A stretch of 64,000 bases of DNA from Arthrobacter sp. ATA002 (GTDB taxonomy: Bacteria; Actinomycetota; Actinomycetes; Actinomycetales; Micrococcaceae): the NCBI RefSeq assembly GCF_026898095.1, contig NZ_CP114015.1:1860001-1924000 (forward strand). The letters are read 5' to 3'. The notes beneath the pieces were generated by a model that did not search any database, was not told the DNA's origin, and saw only the letters and a program-made list of their open reading frames with translations. A program made the translations under genes and the position numbers. Positions 54,527 to 64,000 of this stretch are shown here, in pieces; position 1 is the first letter of the stretch; every line of letters starts with the position of its first letter.

Positions 54527-56617
54527 ATGAGTCTTGCGCAGGACATCAAGAGAGTCGTCGCCCCCTTTGAAGTAATCAGCGATTACTCGCCCGCGGGCGA
54601 CCAGCCCACCGCCATCAAGGAACTCGCCGAACGCATTAAGGCCGGAGAAAAGGACGTGGTCCTCCTCGGTGCCACCGGTACCGGTAAGAGTGCGACGGCG
54701 GCATGGCTGGTGGAGCAGGTGCAGCGCCCCACGCTCGTGATGGTGCAAAACAAGACCCTTGCGGCGCAGCTGGCCAACGAGTTCCGCGAGCTGCTGCCGA
54801 ACAACGCCGTCGAGTACTTCGTCTCGTACTACGACTATTACCAGCCCGAGGCCTACGTGCCGCAGACCGACACCTTCATCGAGAAGGACTCCTCCATCAA
54901 CGAGGAAGTGGAGCGGCTGCGCCACTCGGCGACCAACGCGCTGCTGACCCGCCGCGACGTCATCGTGGTGGCCACGGTGTCCTGCATCTACGGCCTGGGC
55001 ACCCCGGAAGAGTACATCGAGCAAATGGTGACGCTGCGCAAGGGCCAGCAGATGAACCGCGACGACCTGCTGCGCCGCTTCGTGAACATGCAGTACGCCC
55101 GCAATGACATGGACTTCCACCGCGGCACCTTCCGGGTCCGCGGCGACACCGTCGAGATCATTCCGATGTACGAGGAAAACGCACTGCGGATTGAGTTCTT
55201 CGGCGATGAAATCGAGAACATCTACACCCTGCACCCGCTGACCGGCGACGTCATCCGCGAGGAAGAGGAAATGTACGTCTTCCCCGCATCCCACTACGTG
55301 GCCGGCGAAGACCGGATGCAGCGGGCGATCAAGCACATCGAGGATGAGCTGCAGGTGCGGCTGGCCGAACTGGAATCCCAGAACAAGCTGGTCGAAGCCC
55401 AGCGGCTGCGGATGCGCACCACCTATGACCTGGAAATGATGCAGCAGATGGGCTTCTGCAACGGCATCGAGAACTACTCCCGGCACATCGACGGCCGCGG
55501 ACCCGGCACCGCTCCGCACTGCCTGCTGGACTACTTCCCGGACGACTTCCTGCTGGTGGTGGACGAATCCCACGTCACCATCCCGCAGATCGGCGCCATG
55601 TATGAAGGCGACATGTCCCGCAAGCGCACCCTCGTGGACCACGGCTTCCGGCTGCCCTCGGCCATGGACAACCGGCCGCTGAAATGGGACGAGTTCCTGG
55701 AGCGGATCGGGCAGACGGTCTACATGTCCGCGACGCCGGGCAAGTATGAGCTCTCCAAGTCCGACGGATACGTGGAGCAGATCATCCGCCCCACCGGACT
55801 GGTGGACCCGGAGGTGATCGTCAAGCCGAGCAAGGGACAGATCGATGACCTGCTGGGCGAAATCCGCACCCGCACGGAACGCGACGAGCGCGTGCTGGTG
55901 ACGACGCTGACCAAGCGGATGGCCGAGGACCTCACCGGCTACCTGCTGGAGCACGGGGTGAAGGTGGAGTACCTGCACTCCGACGTCGACACGCTGCGCC
56001 GCGTGGAGCTGCTGCGCGAGCTGCGGATGGGCACCTTTGACGTGCTGGTGGGCATCAACCTGCTCCGTGAAGGCCTTGACCTTCCCGAGGTGTCGCTGGT
56101 GTCCATCCTCGACGCCGACAAGGAAGGGTTCCTGCGCTCCTCCACCTCGCTCATCCAGACCATCGGCCGTGCCGCCCGTAACGTCTCGGGTGAGGTTCAC
56201 ATGTACGCGGACCGGATCACCGACTCGATGGCCAAAGCCATTGACGAGACCAACCGGCGCCGCGCCATCCAGGTGGCGTACAACAAGGACCACGGCGTGG
56301 ACCCGCAGCCGCTGCGCAAGAAAATCGCCGACATTACCGACTCCCTCGCCCGGGAGGACGCCGACACCAAGGCCTTGCTGGCAGAGGCTGCGGAGAAGAA
56401 GAACCGCAAGACCACCGGCAAGGGCAAGGGAGGCATCCGCAAGGACGGGCTGGCCGCCGCTCCGGCCGAGGACCTGACCGGGCTGATTGCGTCCATGACC
56501 GAGCAGATGCACGCAGCGGCGGCGGAACTGCAGTTCGAGCTGGCCGCCAGGCTGCGCGACGAGGTGGGGGACCTGAAGAAGGAACTGCGCCAGATGCAGA
56601 ACGCCGGGCACGCCTAA
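54527..56617 (+). CDS. uvrB: Excinuclease ABC subunit B
   Basis: Damage-verification helicase of nucleotide excision repair; receives DNA from UvrA and presents it to UvrC. The 696-residue protein shows Walker [14 protein letters not shown], the beta-hairpin [18 protein letters not shown] that clamps the strand, Walker [15 protein letters not shown], the QTIGRAARN motif VI and a C-terminal UVR motif ([20 protein letters not shown]) for UvrC contact. Start ATG at 54527. A very long antisense frame on the other strand is a by-product of GC-rich codons. Confidence 0.98.
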   Translation: MSLAQDIKRVVAPFEVISDYSPAGDQPTAIKELAERIKAGEKDVVLLGATGTGKSATAAWLVEQVQRPTLVMVQNKTLAAQLANEFRELLPNNAVEYFVSYYDYYQPEAYVPQTDTFIEKDSSINEEVERLRHSATNALLTRRDVIVVATVSCIYGLGTPEEYIEQMVTLRKGQQMNRDDLLRRFVNMQYARNDMDFHRGTFRVRGDTVEIIPMYEENALRIEFFGDEIENIYTLHPLTGDVIREEEEMYVFPASHYVAGEDRMQRAIKHIEDELQVRLAELESQNKLVEAQRLRMRTTYDLEMMQQMGFCNGIENYSRHIDGRGPGTAPHCLLDYFPDDFLLVVDESHVTIPQIGAMYEGDMSRKRTLVDHGFRLPSAMDNRPLKWDEFLERIGQTVYMSATPGKYELSKSDGYVEQIIRPTGLVDPEVIVKPSKGQIDDLLGEIRTRTERDERVLVTTLTKRMAEDLTGYLLEHGVKVEYLHSDVDTLRRVELLRELRMGTFDVLVGINLLREGLDLPEVSLVSILDADKEGFLRSSTSLIQTIGRAARNVSGEVHMYADRITDSMAKAIDETNRRRAIQVAYNKDHGVDPQPLRKKIADITDSLAREDADTKALLAEAAEKKNRKTTGKGKGGIRKDGLAAAPAEDLTGLIASMTEQMHAAAAELQFELAARLRDEVGDLKKELRQMQNAGHA

Positions 56618-56714
56618 GCCAGCCCGCCGAAGCACGCCCGGGCCGCATGCGGCCGGCCGGGGCTGTCGTCTCCCTCCATAAGAGGCGGTTTCCGCTGGAG
56701 TAGACTTCCTGGCG

Positions 56715-56857
56715 GCGCAGGGGAGTATCCTTGGTCGCTGTACCCCTCACTACGCGGGGCGTCGTCCCGCCGGGAGCAGCGGGCACCGGTTTTCATCAAG
56801 CAGTTCACGGTGCCGGAAAGACCCGCGCCTACAGTCGTGCCCGAAAGGTCTTTGCAC
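56715..56857 (+). promoter_or_regulatory. Structured leader of the TerC gene, possible yybP-ykoY (Mn2+) riboswitch
   Basis: The 240 bases between uvrB and the TerC gene hold a GGGGAGTA word (56720-56727), common at the 5' edge of yybP-ykoY elements, then GC-rich stems, and a terminal hairpin AAGACC ... GGTCTT around CGCGCCTACAGTCGTGCCCGA just before the start codon, where it could hide the ribosome site. TerC-family genes are classic targets of this manganese riboswitch. The core was not aligned, so the call is tentative. Confidence 0.4.
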
Positions 56858-58093
56858 ATGCCCGAATTACCCGTTGTCTTTGAGGTCGGCACCTTCGTTG
56901 TCCTCGGACTTGTTCTGCTATTCGATTTACTCCTGGTGGTCAAGCGGCCCCATGAGCCCTCCATGAAGGAAGCCGGCCTGTGGGTCGGCTTTTACGTTGG
57001 ACTGGCCCTCGTCTTCGCCGGCGCCATGTTCGTGTTCACCGGACCGGAGTACGGCAGCCAGTTCGTGGCCGGCTGGGTGACCGAATACAGCCTGAGCATC
57101 GACAATCTCTTCGTGTTCATCATCATCATGGCCCGCTTCTCGGTACCCCGTAAGTACCAGCAGGAAGTGCTGATGTTCGGCATCATCATCGCCCTCATCC
57201 TGCGCGGGATCTTCATCATTATCGGCGCCGCAGTGATCGAAAACTTCAGCTGGGTGTTCTTCATTTTCGGTGCCTTCCTGCTCTGGACCGCGTACAAGCA
57301 GGCCACGGACAACGGCGAGGATGAAGAAGAGGGCAGCGACAACAAGCTGATCGCCAGACTCCGCCGCGTGCTGCCCATGACGGACAAGTATGACCAGGGC
57401 AAAATCCGCACGGTGGTGGGCGGCAAAAAGGTTTTCACCCCCATGCTGATCGTGTTCATCACCATCGGAGTCACCGACCTGATGTTCGCGGTGGACTCCA
57501 TCCCGGCCATCTTCGGCCTGACGCAGAGTGCCTTCATTGTCTTCACCGCCAACATCTTCGCCCTGATGGGCCTGCGCCAGCTGTACTTCCTGCTGGGCGG
57601 CCTGATGGACCGGCTCATCTACCTCAAGCACGGCCTGTCCGTCATCCTGGCGTTCATCGGCGTGAAGCTGATCCTGCACGCGCTGCACGTCAACGAGCTT
57701 CCCTTCATCAACGGCGGCGAGCATGTCGCCTGGGCACCGGAGATTCCCACGTTTGTCTCCCTCGCCGTCATCCTCGGCACCATCGTGATCGCGACGGTCG
57801 CTTCCCTGCTCAGCCCCAAGGCGAAGGCGGTCCAGGCCGTGGCCACGCTGGAGAACGCCCTGAAGATATACCGCAGCCTGGAGGAAGACGCCCCGCACGA
57901 GGAGCGCGTCGAGGCTTACGACAAGGTCACCGACAGTTACCGCACCGCCGCGTCGGTCGCGAAGGACCGCGACGACGTCGACATGCCGGAAATCTCGGAC
58001 GAAGCCCGGGCACGTTTCGTGGCCAACGATCCGCGGAACCAGCGGCCCGGCACCGGCACGGATACCGCCCCGGTGAACCAGGCCGAGATGTAG
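56858..58093 (+). CDS. TerC family integral membrane protein
   Basis: A 411-residue membrane protein of the TerC family, with about nine helices. Family motifs with acidic residues inside the membrane are VTEYSLSIDNLFVFIIIMAR and VTDLMFAVDSIPAIFGLTQS. TerC/Alx proteins export manganese or help metal loading of secreted proteins, and some give tellurite resistance. A soluble tail of about 100 residues follows the last helix. The start ATG has AAAGG nine bases upstream. The long structured leader suggests metal-controlled expression. Confidence 0.94.
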   Translation: MPELPVVFEVGTFVVLGLVLLFDLLLVVKRPHEPSMKEAGLWVGFYVGLALVFAGAMFVFTGPEYGSQFVAGWVTEYSLSIDNLFVFIIIMARFSVPRKYQQEVLMFGIIIALILRGIFIIIGAAVIENFSWVFFIFGAFLLWTAYKQATDNGEDEEEGSDNKLIARLRRVLPMTDKYDQGKIRTVVGGKKVFTPMLIVFITIGVTDLMFAVDSIPAIFGLTQSAFIVFTANIFALMGLRQLYFLLGGLMDRLIYLKHGLSVILAFIGVKLILHALHVNELPFINGGEHVAWAPEIPTFVSLAVILGTIVIATVASLLSPKAKAVQAVATLENALKIYRSLEEDAPHEERVEAYDKVTDSYRTAASVAKDRDDVDMPEISDEARARFVANDPRNQRPGTGTDTAPVNQAEM

Positions 58094-58142
58094 GAACCAG
58101 CTGGTGGGGTAACCGGCCGGGAAGAGAGCATGCGGGCGCGGA

Positions 58143-59477
58143 TCAGCCCGCCGGCACCGGTTCGTCGCTGACCGCTTCGCCACGGACCATGGCGAGGAGC
58201 CGGTTAAAGATGCCTTCGCCGTCGTCAGCGATGCCGTCATGGTGGAAATCGGCGCTTTCCCACACCTGCAGGCCGCGGACCCCAGCGGCGGTTTCCAGGG
58301 ACAGGTCCCGGTCCACGTAGATGTCGTCCGTGTACACGGCGGCTGCCACGGGCACGGTGTTTTCCGCGAGCTGCTGCGGGTCGTAGAGCGCCGGCCAGTC
58401 GTCCTTCGCGGCCAGCAGTCCGGCGGTCTCCTTCAGCGGTACCAGTGCCGGATCCTCGTCGAAGTACCAGGGGTAGACCATCTCGCCGGTGTACAGCGGC
58501 TCCGGAGCTGTGGGCTCGAACTCGGGAAAGGACCCCAGCACCCGTTCAGCCGCCCAGCTGGTGGCTTCGCCCTGGCCGTAGATGGACTCGTGCATCACCG
58601 CGTACAGGGGATTCGCTGCACGGCTGACCAGCCCGTGGACGGTCTCCAGGAACGCATCCGAAAGGCGTTCCCCGTCGGAGGTGGAGACAAACGCTTCCTG
58701 CAGCAGGTAGTGCAGACCGTCCATTCTGGTGTTGCCGCCCAGATATGAGCCGACCATTTGGAAACGCCGCACGCTCAGGCGCTCTCCGGAGGGCAGGAAC
58801 TCCGGGACGGTTTCCAGGTGCCGGGCTATGCGGGTCGTGATTGCGCGGTCCGCAGGGTACTTCGCGAAGTACCCTGCATTTCGGGCGGCCACCCGGGCAA
58901 AGGTGGCCCGGTATACCCGGTCGGCGGGTCCGGTCAGCGGAGCGAGACCGCCGGTGATTAGCGATTCACGCAGTCCGTGCGGAGCGAAGGAGAGGTAGGT
59001 CAGCGTGCAGAAGCCCCCGTAGCTCTGGCCGTAGGTGCTCCAGGGGCCGGAACCCAGGGCTTCCCGGGCCAGTTCGGCGTCGGTGACGATCGAGTCGGCC
59101 CGGAAATGCGTCAGGTACGAAGCCTGTGCTGCGGCGTCCCCGCGCAGCGGCAGGGTCTTCCGGTCGGCCGGGGTGGACAGCCCCGTTCCCCGCTGGTCCA
59201 GCATCAGGATGCGGAAGTGCTTCGATGCGGCCTTCGTCCAGCCGCCGAGGGACAACAGGCGGGAGCCCTTTCCGCCGGGTCCGCCCTGCAGGTACAGCAG
59301 CCATGGAAGCTGTTCGGCTTCGGCCGGGGGAAGGGCGGCGTCGGTGTACTCGCGGGCGAAGACAGTGATCGTTTCGCCGTCGGGTGCGCCGTGGTCCAGC
59401 GGTACGGTGAACCGGTGGTCAGTAACGCGCATGCCGCGGACCTCGTAGGGCACGGATGCGGTGTGCGGAACGCTCAT
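58143..59477 (-). CDS. Alpha/beta hydrolase, prolyl aminopeptidase (S33) type
   Basis: A 444-residue serine hydrolase of peptidase family S33. The oxyanion region is LLYLQGGPGGKGSRLLSLGG, the second motif is LDQRGTGLS, the nucleophile elbow is TYGQSYGGFCTL, and the catalytic His is near the C-terminus in ESADFHHDGIAD. Such enzymes cleave N-terminal proline from peptides. No signal peptide, so cytoplasmic. Its start overlaps the stop of the GNAT gene upstream by ATGA, so the two form a small operon. Confidence 0.93.
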   Translation of the reverse strand: MSVPHTASVPYEVRGMRVTDHRFTVPLDHGAPDGETITVFAREYTDAALPPAEAEQLPWLLYLQGGPGGKGSRLLSLGGWTKAASKHFRILMLDQRGTGLSTPADRKTLPLRGDAAAQASYLTHFRADSIVTDAELAREALGSGPWSTYGQSYGGFCTLTYLSFAPHGLRESLITGGLAPLTGPADRVYRATFARVAARNAGYFAKYPADRAITTRIARHLETVPEFLPSGERLSVRRFQMVGSYLGGNTRMDGLHYLLQEAFVSTSDGERLSDAFLETVHGLVSRAANPLYAVMHESIYGQGEATSWAAERVLGSFPEFEPTAPEPLYTGEMVYPWYFDEDPALVPLKETAGLLAAKDDWPALYDPQQLAENTVPVAAAVYTDDIYVDRDLSLETAAGVRGLQVWESADFHHDGIADDGEGIFNRLLAMVRGEAVSDEPVPAG

Positions 59478-59979
59478 GCCCGCGGCTCAGCTGCTGCCGG
59501 CGCCGGACGGCCGGATCCGAAGGACTCCAGCGCCTCGCCGGTGAGCCGGAACGTGGTCCACTCGTCCTGCGCAGCCGCACCAAGGGACTTGTAGAAGCGG
59601 ATGGAGGGCTCGTTCCAGTTCAGCACGCACCATTCCACCCGGGCGTAGCCGCGCCCGACGGCGATTTCGGCCAGGGTGCGCAGCAACGCCTTCCCTGCGC
59701 CTTTGCCCCGGGTTTCCGGACGGACATAGAGATCCTCGAGATAGATGCCGTGCACGCCCTCCACGTGGAGTAGTTCAGGAACCAGAGCGCAAAGCCCTGC
59801 ACCGTGCCCTGCTCCACGGCGACGTGGGCGAAAATCGCCGGGTTCTCGCCGAAGAGGTTCCGCTCCAGTGCCTCCCCGGTGTTCTTCACAGCGTGCGGTT
59901 CTTTTTCGTAGATCGCCAGGTCATGGATCAGTTCGAGGATGACCGGGACGTCTGCCGGGCGGGCGGGGCGTATTTCCAT
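59474..59979 (-). pseudogene. GNAT N-acetyltransferase (diamine acetyltransferase-like), frameshifted
   Basis: Single-domain acetyltransferase. The first frame has IRPARPADVPVILELIHDLA and EKEPHAV, as in spermidine/thialysine acetyltransferases; the second has IYLEDLYVRPETRGKGAGKA and the end NEPSIRFYKSLGA. The acetyl-CoA loop is RGKGAGKAL. One G is missing near 59764-59767; repaired, the junction reads NYSTWEGVHGIYLED and the protein has 168 residues, normal for the group. It precedes and overlaps the S33 peptidase gene. Confidence 0.88.
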
Positions 59980-59989
59980 GCTGTCCAGC

Positions 59990-62530
59990 CTAGTCGAGCC
60001 GTCCTGCCGTGATCACTTTGATGACGGGGAAGCCGGCAGCGTCGGACGCCGCAAGATCCACCTCGGCGGTGATACCCCAGTCCAGATGGTTGGCCGGATC
60101 CTTGAAGATCTGCCGGACTTCCCATTTGCCGGGCAGCTCCTTGATGATCAGCAGGTTCGGGCCGCGCCCGTCGGGTCCGTCGTCGATGTCCTCATGCTCT
60201 TCGAAGTATGCGTCCAGGACATCGGCCCAGCGGTCGGCGTCCCAGCCGGAACCGCCGTCGAGCTCGCCCAGGGCGCGGTCGTCCTCATCGGCAAAGAGCT
60301 TCACACGGGAGAACATTTCGTTGCGGACCATGACCCGGAAGGCACGCACATTGGCCGTGAGCTTATCCGGCACCGGCGGCAGCACGGGCTCGTTGGTGGC
60401 GTCGGGGTTGATGCCGCTGGTCAGCTCTTCCCATTCGTCCAGCAGCGAGGAGTCGGTCTGGCGGACCAGCTCGCCGAGCCATTCGATGATGTCCTCCAGG
60501 TCTTCGCGCAGCCGTTCCGGCGGAACGGTGTGCAGCAGGGCCTTGTAAGTGTCCGAGAGGTAGCGCAGCAGCACACCCTCGGAACGGGCCAGCGAGTAGA
60601 ACTGTACATACTCGCCGAAGCTCATGGCCCGTTCGTACATGTCCCGCACGATCGACTTGGGGCTCAGCTCGAACTCGCCCAGCCAGGGTGCGCCGGAGCG
60701 GTACACCTCGAAGGACTGCTCCAGCAGCTCGGCCAGCGGCTGCGGATAGGTGACCTCTTCCAGCAGCGCCATCCGCTCGTCGTACTCGATGCCCTGGGAC
60801 TTCATGGCGGCAATAGCTTCGCCGCGGGCCTTCTTCTCCTGCGCGGAGAGGACCTGGCGCGGCTTTTCCATGATGGCTTCGATCACGGACACCACGTCCA
60901 GGGCGTAGGACGGGCTCTCCGGGTCCAGGATTTCCAGGGAGGCCATGGCAAACGGGGACAGCGGCTGGTTCAGGGCGAAGTTGGGCTGCAGGTGCACCTT
61001 CAGCCGGACGGTGCGGCCGTCGGCGTCGGGCTCGGGCAGTACCTCCACGATGCCTGCGGTCTTCAGTTCCCGGTAAATGCTCAGCGCCTTCTTCATCAGG
61101 GCCAGCTGCGAGGACCGGGTTTCGTGGTTGTTGGTGAGCAGTTTCTTGGCCGCGGTGAACGGGTCACCGGGACGTTCCAGCAGGTTCAGCAGCATGGAGT
61201 GGGTGATGTTGAAGCTGGATGTCAGCGGCTCCGGAGTGCCGTCCACGAGCTTTTCGAAGGTGGGCTTGCCCCAGGACACAAACCCGGCCTGCGGCTTCTT
61301 CTTCACCACCTGGCGCAGCTTTTTCTGGTCGTCGCCGAACTTGGCGTGCGCCTTGGCCATGGCCTTCACGTTCTCAATGACGTGTTCCGGTGCCTGCACG
61401 ACGACGGTGCCTGCGGTGTCGTAGCCCGCGCGGCCCGCGCGCCCGGCAATCTGGTGGAATTCGCGGACCTTCAGGGGCCGGGTGCGGGTGCCGTCGTACT
61501 TGGACAGGGCCGTGATCAGCACGGTGCGGATGGGCACGTTGATGCCCACGCCCAGGGTGTCGGTGCCGCAGATGACCTTCAGCAGCCCGGCCTGGGCCAG
61601 CTGCTCCACCAGTCGGCGGTACTTGGGCAGCATGCCGGCGTGGTGCACGCCGATGCCGTGCCGGACGAGCCGGTTCAGGGTCTTGCCGAAACCGGGGGCA
61701 AACCGGAAGCCGGCAATCAGCTCGGCAATCCGGTCCTTTTCCTCGCGGGTGCAGACGTTGATGCTCATCAGGGCCTGCGCCCGGTCAATGGCTTCGATCT
61801 GGCTGAAGTGCACTACGTAGACCGGCACCTGCTTGGTGGCCAGCAGTTCCTCCAGGGATTCCTGCACCGGGGTTTCCACGTAGTAGTAGTGCAGCGGGAT
61901 GGGACGCTGCACCGAGGAGACCGTCACGGTGTCACGGTTGGTGAGCTCGCTGAGTTCGTTGGCGATCCGGGTCATATCGCCCAGGGTGGCGGACATCAGC
62001 AGGAACTGGGCCTGCGGCAGCTCCAGCAGCGGCACCTGCCAGGCCCAGCCGCGCTGCGGGTCGGAGTAGAAGTGGAACTCGTCCATGATGACCGTGCCCA
62101 GGTCAGCGTCGGGACCCTCGCGGAGGGCAATGTTGGCCAGGATTTCCGCGGTGCAGCAGATGATCGGCGCGTCCTTATTCACCGAGGAATCTCCGGTGAC
62201 CATGCCAACGTTCTCGGCGCCGAAGATCTCGCACAGGGCAAAGAACTTCTCCGACACCAGGGCCTTGATGGGGGCGGTGTAGTAACTGCGCTCGTCGTGC
62301 GCCATGGCGTGGAAGTGCGCGGCAATGGCCACCATGGACTTGCCCGAGCCCGTGGGGGTGGCCAGGATGACGTTGTTGCCGGTCACCAGCTCCATGACGG
62401 CTTCGTCCTGCGCCGGGTACAGTGCCATGCCGCGGCTCTCGACCCACTCCAGGAAGGACGTGTAGGTCTCGTCGGGATCGATGGTGCGGGTGCTGGACGG
62501 GCCGGAGGCAAGCTGTTCAAGAAGTTTCAT
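59990..62530 (-). CDS. Ski2-like DEAD/DEAH-box RNA helicase (DUF3516)
   Basis: An 846-residue superfamily-2 helicase. Motif I is ILATPTGSGKSMVAIA, motif II IMDEFHFYSD (DEFH in place of DEAD/DEVH), motif III LMSATLGD, and motif VI FHQIAGRAGRAGYD. The C-terminal half is the DUF3516 region found in actinobacterial members. These proteins resemble Ski2/Mtr4 and are thought to unwind RNA for decay. It begins ATG at 62530 and ends 10 bases before the GNAT gene, so the three minus-strand genes may be co-transcribed. Confidence 0.93.
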   Translation of the reverse strand: MKLLEQLASGPSSTRTIDPDETYTSFLEWVESRGMALYPAQDEAVMELVTGNNVILATPTGSGKSMVAIAAHFHAMAHDERSYYTAPIKALVSEKFFALCEIFGAENVGMVTGDSSVNKDAPIICCTAEILANIALREGPDADLGTVIMDEFHFYSDPQRGWAWQVPLLELPQAQFLLMSATLGDMTRIANELSELTNRDTVTVSSVQRPIPLHYYYVETPVQESLEELLATKQVPVYVVHFSQIEAIDRAQALMSINVCTREEKDRIAELIAGFRFAPGFGKTLNRLVRHGIGVHHAGMLPKYRRLVEQLAQAGLLKVICGTDTLGVGINVPIRTVLITALSKYDGTRTRPLKVREFHQIAGRAGRAGYDTAGTVVVQAPEHVIENVKAMAKAHAKFGDDQKKLRQVVKKKPQAGFVSWGKPTFEKLVDGTPEPLTSSFNITHSMLLNLLERPGDPFTAAKKLLTNNHETRSSQLALMKKALSIYRELKTAGIVEVLPEPDADGRTVRLKVHLQPNFALNQPLSPFAMASLEILDPESPSYALDVVSVIEAIMEKPRQVLSAQEKKARGEAIAAMKSQGIEYDERMALLEEVTYPQPLAELLEQSFEVYRSGAPWLGEFELSPKSIVRDMYERAMSFGEYVQFYSLARSEGVLLRYLSDTYKALLHTVPPERLREDLEDIIEWLGELVRQTDSSLLDEWEELTSGINPDATNEPVLPPVPDKLTANVRAFRVMVRNEMFSRVKLFADEDDRALGELDGGSGWDADRWADVLDAYFEEHEDIDDGPDGRGPNLLIIKELPGKWEVRQIFKDPANHLDWGITAEVDLAASDAAGFPVIKVITAGRLD

Positions 62531-62604
62531 GTCCCTACCAGACTATCGGGCGCGGCTGTGCGTTGCGGACCGGCGCCCGGAACGGCTGGGAGAGCCCGGA
62601 ACGG

Positions 62605-63623
62605 CTAGGAGAACCGGCGCACCTGCGTCCATCCCGGGTCGGGATCGTGCCGGAGCGTGCCGCCGGCCGCCCGGGCCGCAGCCGAAACCGCCGCGAGCCC
62701 GGCGGGGTCCTCCGAATCCGAGTAGTAGTGGAGCACCCGGGCACCGGCGGCGCTCTCATGGGCGACAAGGATTCCGGCAGCTCCGAGGGAGGAGGAGATG
62801 GCCGCTTCGTGCCCCGGAGCGCCTCCAGGCCGGCCTGCGTCGGGAGACCGTTCTCTCCGCCGCTGTAGGGGAGGCGCACCCGGGTATGGAGGTCGAACGT
62901 CGGATAGTCGATCCACCGCAGGGGCCGGCGCGCCGCAACCATGACAGGGCCGCCGTCCTGCGTCGTTCCGTTCAGCAGGACCCATCCGGCCGGTGCGGAG
63001 GCCGCGGCAGCGGTAACGGCGGCCAGGAGCTCGCCGGCGGCCACATCCGCCGCCGCGCCGGCGGCGGCCGGCTCGACGGCACCTATCCACCGGGTCACAC
63101 CGTCTTCGCCGAGAAGCCAGTCAAGGAGGAGGAAGCAGATTTGCCGGCTCCGGCCCTCGGCCACCGCGGTGAACAGCGGATGGTGGATGACGACGTCGAA
63201 ACGGCCCGTGCGGGAATCTTCCCGCAGACCGAAACGGGCGGAGCCCAGAGAAAAGCTGCGGCCGTCAATCTCGAGGCTCTGGCCCGCCACGCCGGGCACC
63301 GGCTGTCGGGCGGCGGCGAACTCCCATTCCCCGTCCGCGCGGGGAGCGCGCCGGAGCCAGAGTTCCGCGATCCGCCGCAGCACGGGATCGCCCTCGGAAC
63401 TGACGGCGAGGAGATGGCGGGAGGTGCGCCCCGGGGCCGTGTCCCACGCCAAGTCCGGATGCACGGCGGCGAGCCGTTCCTCCATCTCGGCGGGAAGGGA
63501 ACCCCAGTGGCCGGTCGCCGCGGCCGCACTGAACCGGGAGCCGGCGCCCGATGTCCACCACGTCCAGAAGTTGTCAATGTGCTGTTCCGGCCCCGCAGAG
63601 ACCCCGCGCCTGAAAATTCCCAT
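62605..63623 (-). pseudogene. DUF695-like protein, frameshifted
   Basis: A cytoplasmic protein of unknown function. The N-terminal two thirds read HIDNFWTWWTSGAGSRFSAA and RFDVVIHHPLFTAVAEG; the last third, in another frame, has AAISSSLGAAGILVAHESAA then RVLHYYSDSEDPAGL and DPGWTQVRRF. That ending fits DUF695, whose members finish with a Y-Y-x-D and a DPxW pattern. One G is missing (C run 62812-62815 on the plus strand); repaired length 339 residues. It lies 74 bases upstream of the helicase start on the same strand. Confidence 0.65.
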
Positions 63624-63791
63624 GTCCGCCCTTTCCCGCCGCTGCCGTGTTCCGCCATGAACCTACCCCGGACAGTCCGGGAGACGCCGCCGGCCGCGGT
63701 ACCGGCGCGGCGGCAGCGGCGGCCATCCGCGCATGACCCGGGATGAAGGCCCGGCCGCTGCCGCACCGGCCCCTTTGCTAGGCTCGGCGGC

Positions 63792-64000
63792 ATGAAATGG
63801 GATCCCCGGAAGTACACACAGTTCTCCTCGCACCGTGACCGGCCGTTTTTGACCTCACGGCCCGCATCGCCGCTGATAATCCGCGCAGGGTTGCTGACCT
63901 GGGCTGCGGTCCGGGAACCCTGACTGCCGCGCTCGCCGCCCGCTGGCCCGGTGCGCAGGTCACCGGCGTCGACTCTTCGCAGGCAATGGTGGACCAGGCC
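63792..64000 (+). pseudogene. Trans-aconitate 2-methyltransferase-like SAM enzyme, 5' part, frameshifted
   Basis: Start of a class I methyltransferase cut by the window edge. The first frame reads [19 protein letters not shown], the usual N-terminus of trans-aconitate methyltransferase (Tam); the next continues [20 protein letters not shown] then [20 protein letters not shown], the SAM-binding motif. One T is missing in the run 63846-63850. Tam removes trans-aconitate, an inhibitor of aconitase. Family certain, exact substrate likely but not proven by this part. Confidence 0.8.

Noticed and set aside
54521..56635. Open frame of 704 residues on the minus strand across uvrB
   Set aside because: It is the antisense of a certain uvrB gene; its His/Val/Gly-rich content has no family features and arises from GC-rich third codon positions.
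59939..62608. Open frame of 889 residues on the plus strand across the helicase gene
   Set aside because: Antisense of a helicase with all motifs intact; composition typical of a shadow frame.
1..64000. Mobile elements, rRNA and tRNA genes
   Set aside because: No transposase, integrase, terminal inverted repeats, rRNA stretch or tRNA cloverleaf with CCA-ready acceptor was recognised on either strand by eye.

Overview
The window is high-GC, densely coded DNA of a Gram-positive actinobacterium, most likely Arthrobacter or a close relative in the Micrococcaceae. The reasons are the GC-rich codon use, frequent GTG starts, the neighbourhood polA / Eis-like acetyltransferase / rpsA and coaE / uvrB / TerC, and a CebR-type sugar operon. 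No rRNA, tRNA, CRISPR array, insertion sequence or phage gene was seen.

Layout. 1-3.4 kb: a catabolic operon (aldehyde dehydrogenase end, enoyl-CoA hydratase, AMP-forming acyl-CoA ligase, MarR regulator). 3.5-12.7 kb: small oxidoreductases, an arginase-family protein, an ABC-F ATPase, a carboxylesterase, dihydrolipoamide dehydrogenase and a DUF4389 membrane protein. 12.7-14 kb: a gene-poor, partly decayed stretch. 14-20 kb: a thioesterase, an SDR with an unusual N-terminal module, a convergent GH3 beta-glucosidase that carries a similar module at its C-terminus, and an AarF/ABC1 kinase. 20-24 kb: a three-gene operon, gadB-gadC-glsA, with the composition of a glutamine/glutamate-dependent acid-resistance system, divergent from an Hsp20 gene. 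Two families of short direct repeats lie in the divergent promoter region. 24.9-32 kb: an MFS transporter fused to carboxypeptidase-regulatory-like domains, a PiT phosphate transporter, a histidine phosphatase, an old yellow enzyme, a RibD-C/DHFR-like protein and a phosphotransferase. 32-39 kb: housekeeping core with polA and rpsA. 39-46 kb: a complete beta-glucoside (cellobiose-type) uptake operon with binding protein, two permeases, GH1 beta-glucosidase, LacI/CebR regulator and Gfo/Idh oxidoreductase, headed by a promoter framed by two identical palindromic operators. 46-51 kb: mscL followed by a stretch with several gene remnants, an AraC / shortened NmrA / DUF1772 locus and a DUF2975-HTH pair. 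52-64 kb: rRNA methyltransferase-like gene, YigZ family, coaE, uvrB, TerC, a peptidase, a GNAT enzyme, a Ski2-like helicase, a DUF695-like protein and the start of a trans-aconitate methyltransferase-like gene.

A striking property of the window is the number of interrupted genes. About twenty genes, including polA and lpd, are split by one- or two-base indels, most often losses of one base in a short G or C run. Adding the missing bases restores full-length proteins each time. This pattern fits uncorrected indel errors in the assembly better than real decay, so most entries typed 'pseudogene' here are probably intact in the organism. A few lesions look biological: the shortened NmrA gene, the truncated DUF1349, Nudix, peroxiredoxin, GNAT and Rrf2 remnants, and one nonsense codon in an acetyltransferase.
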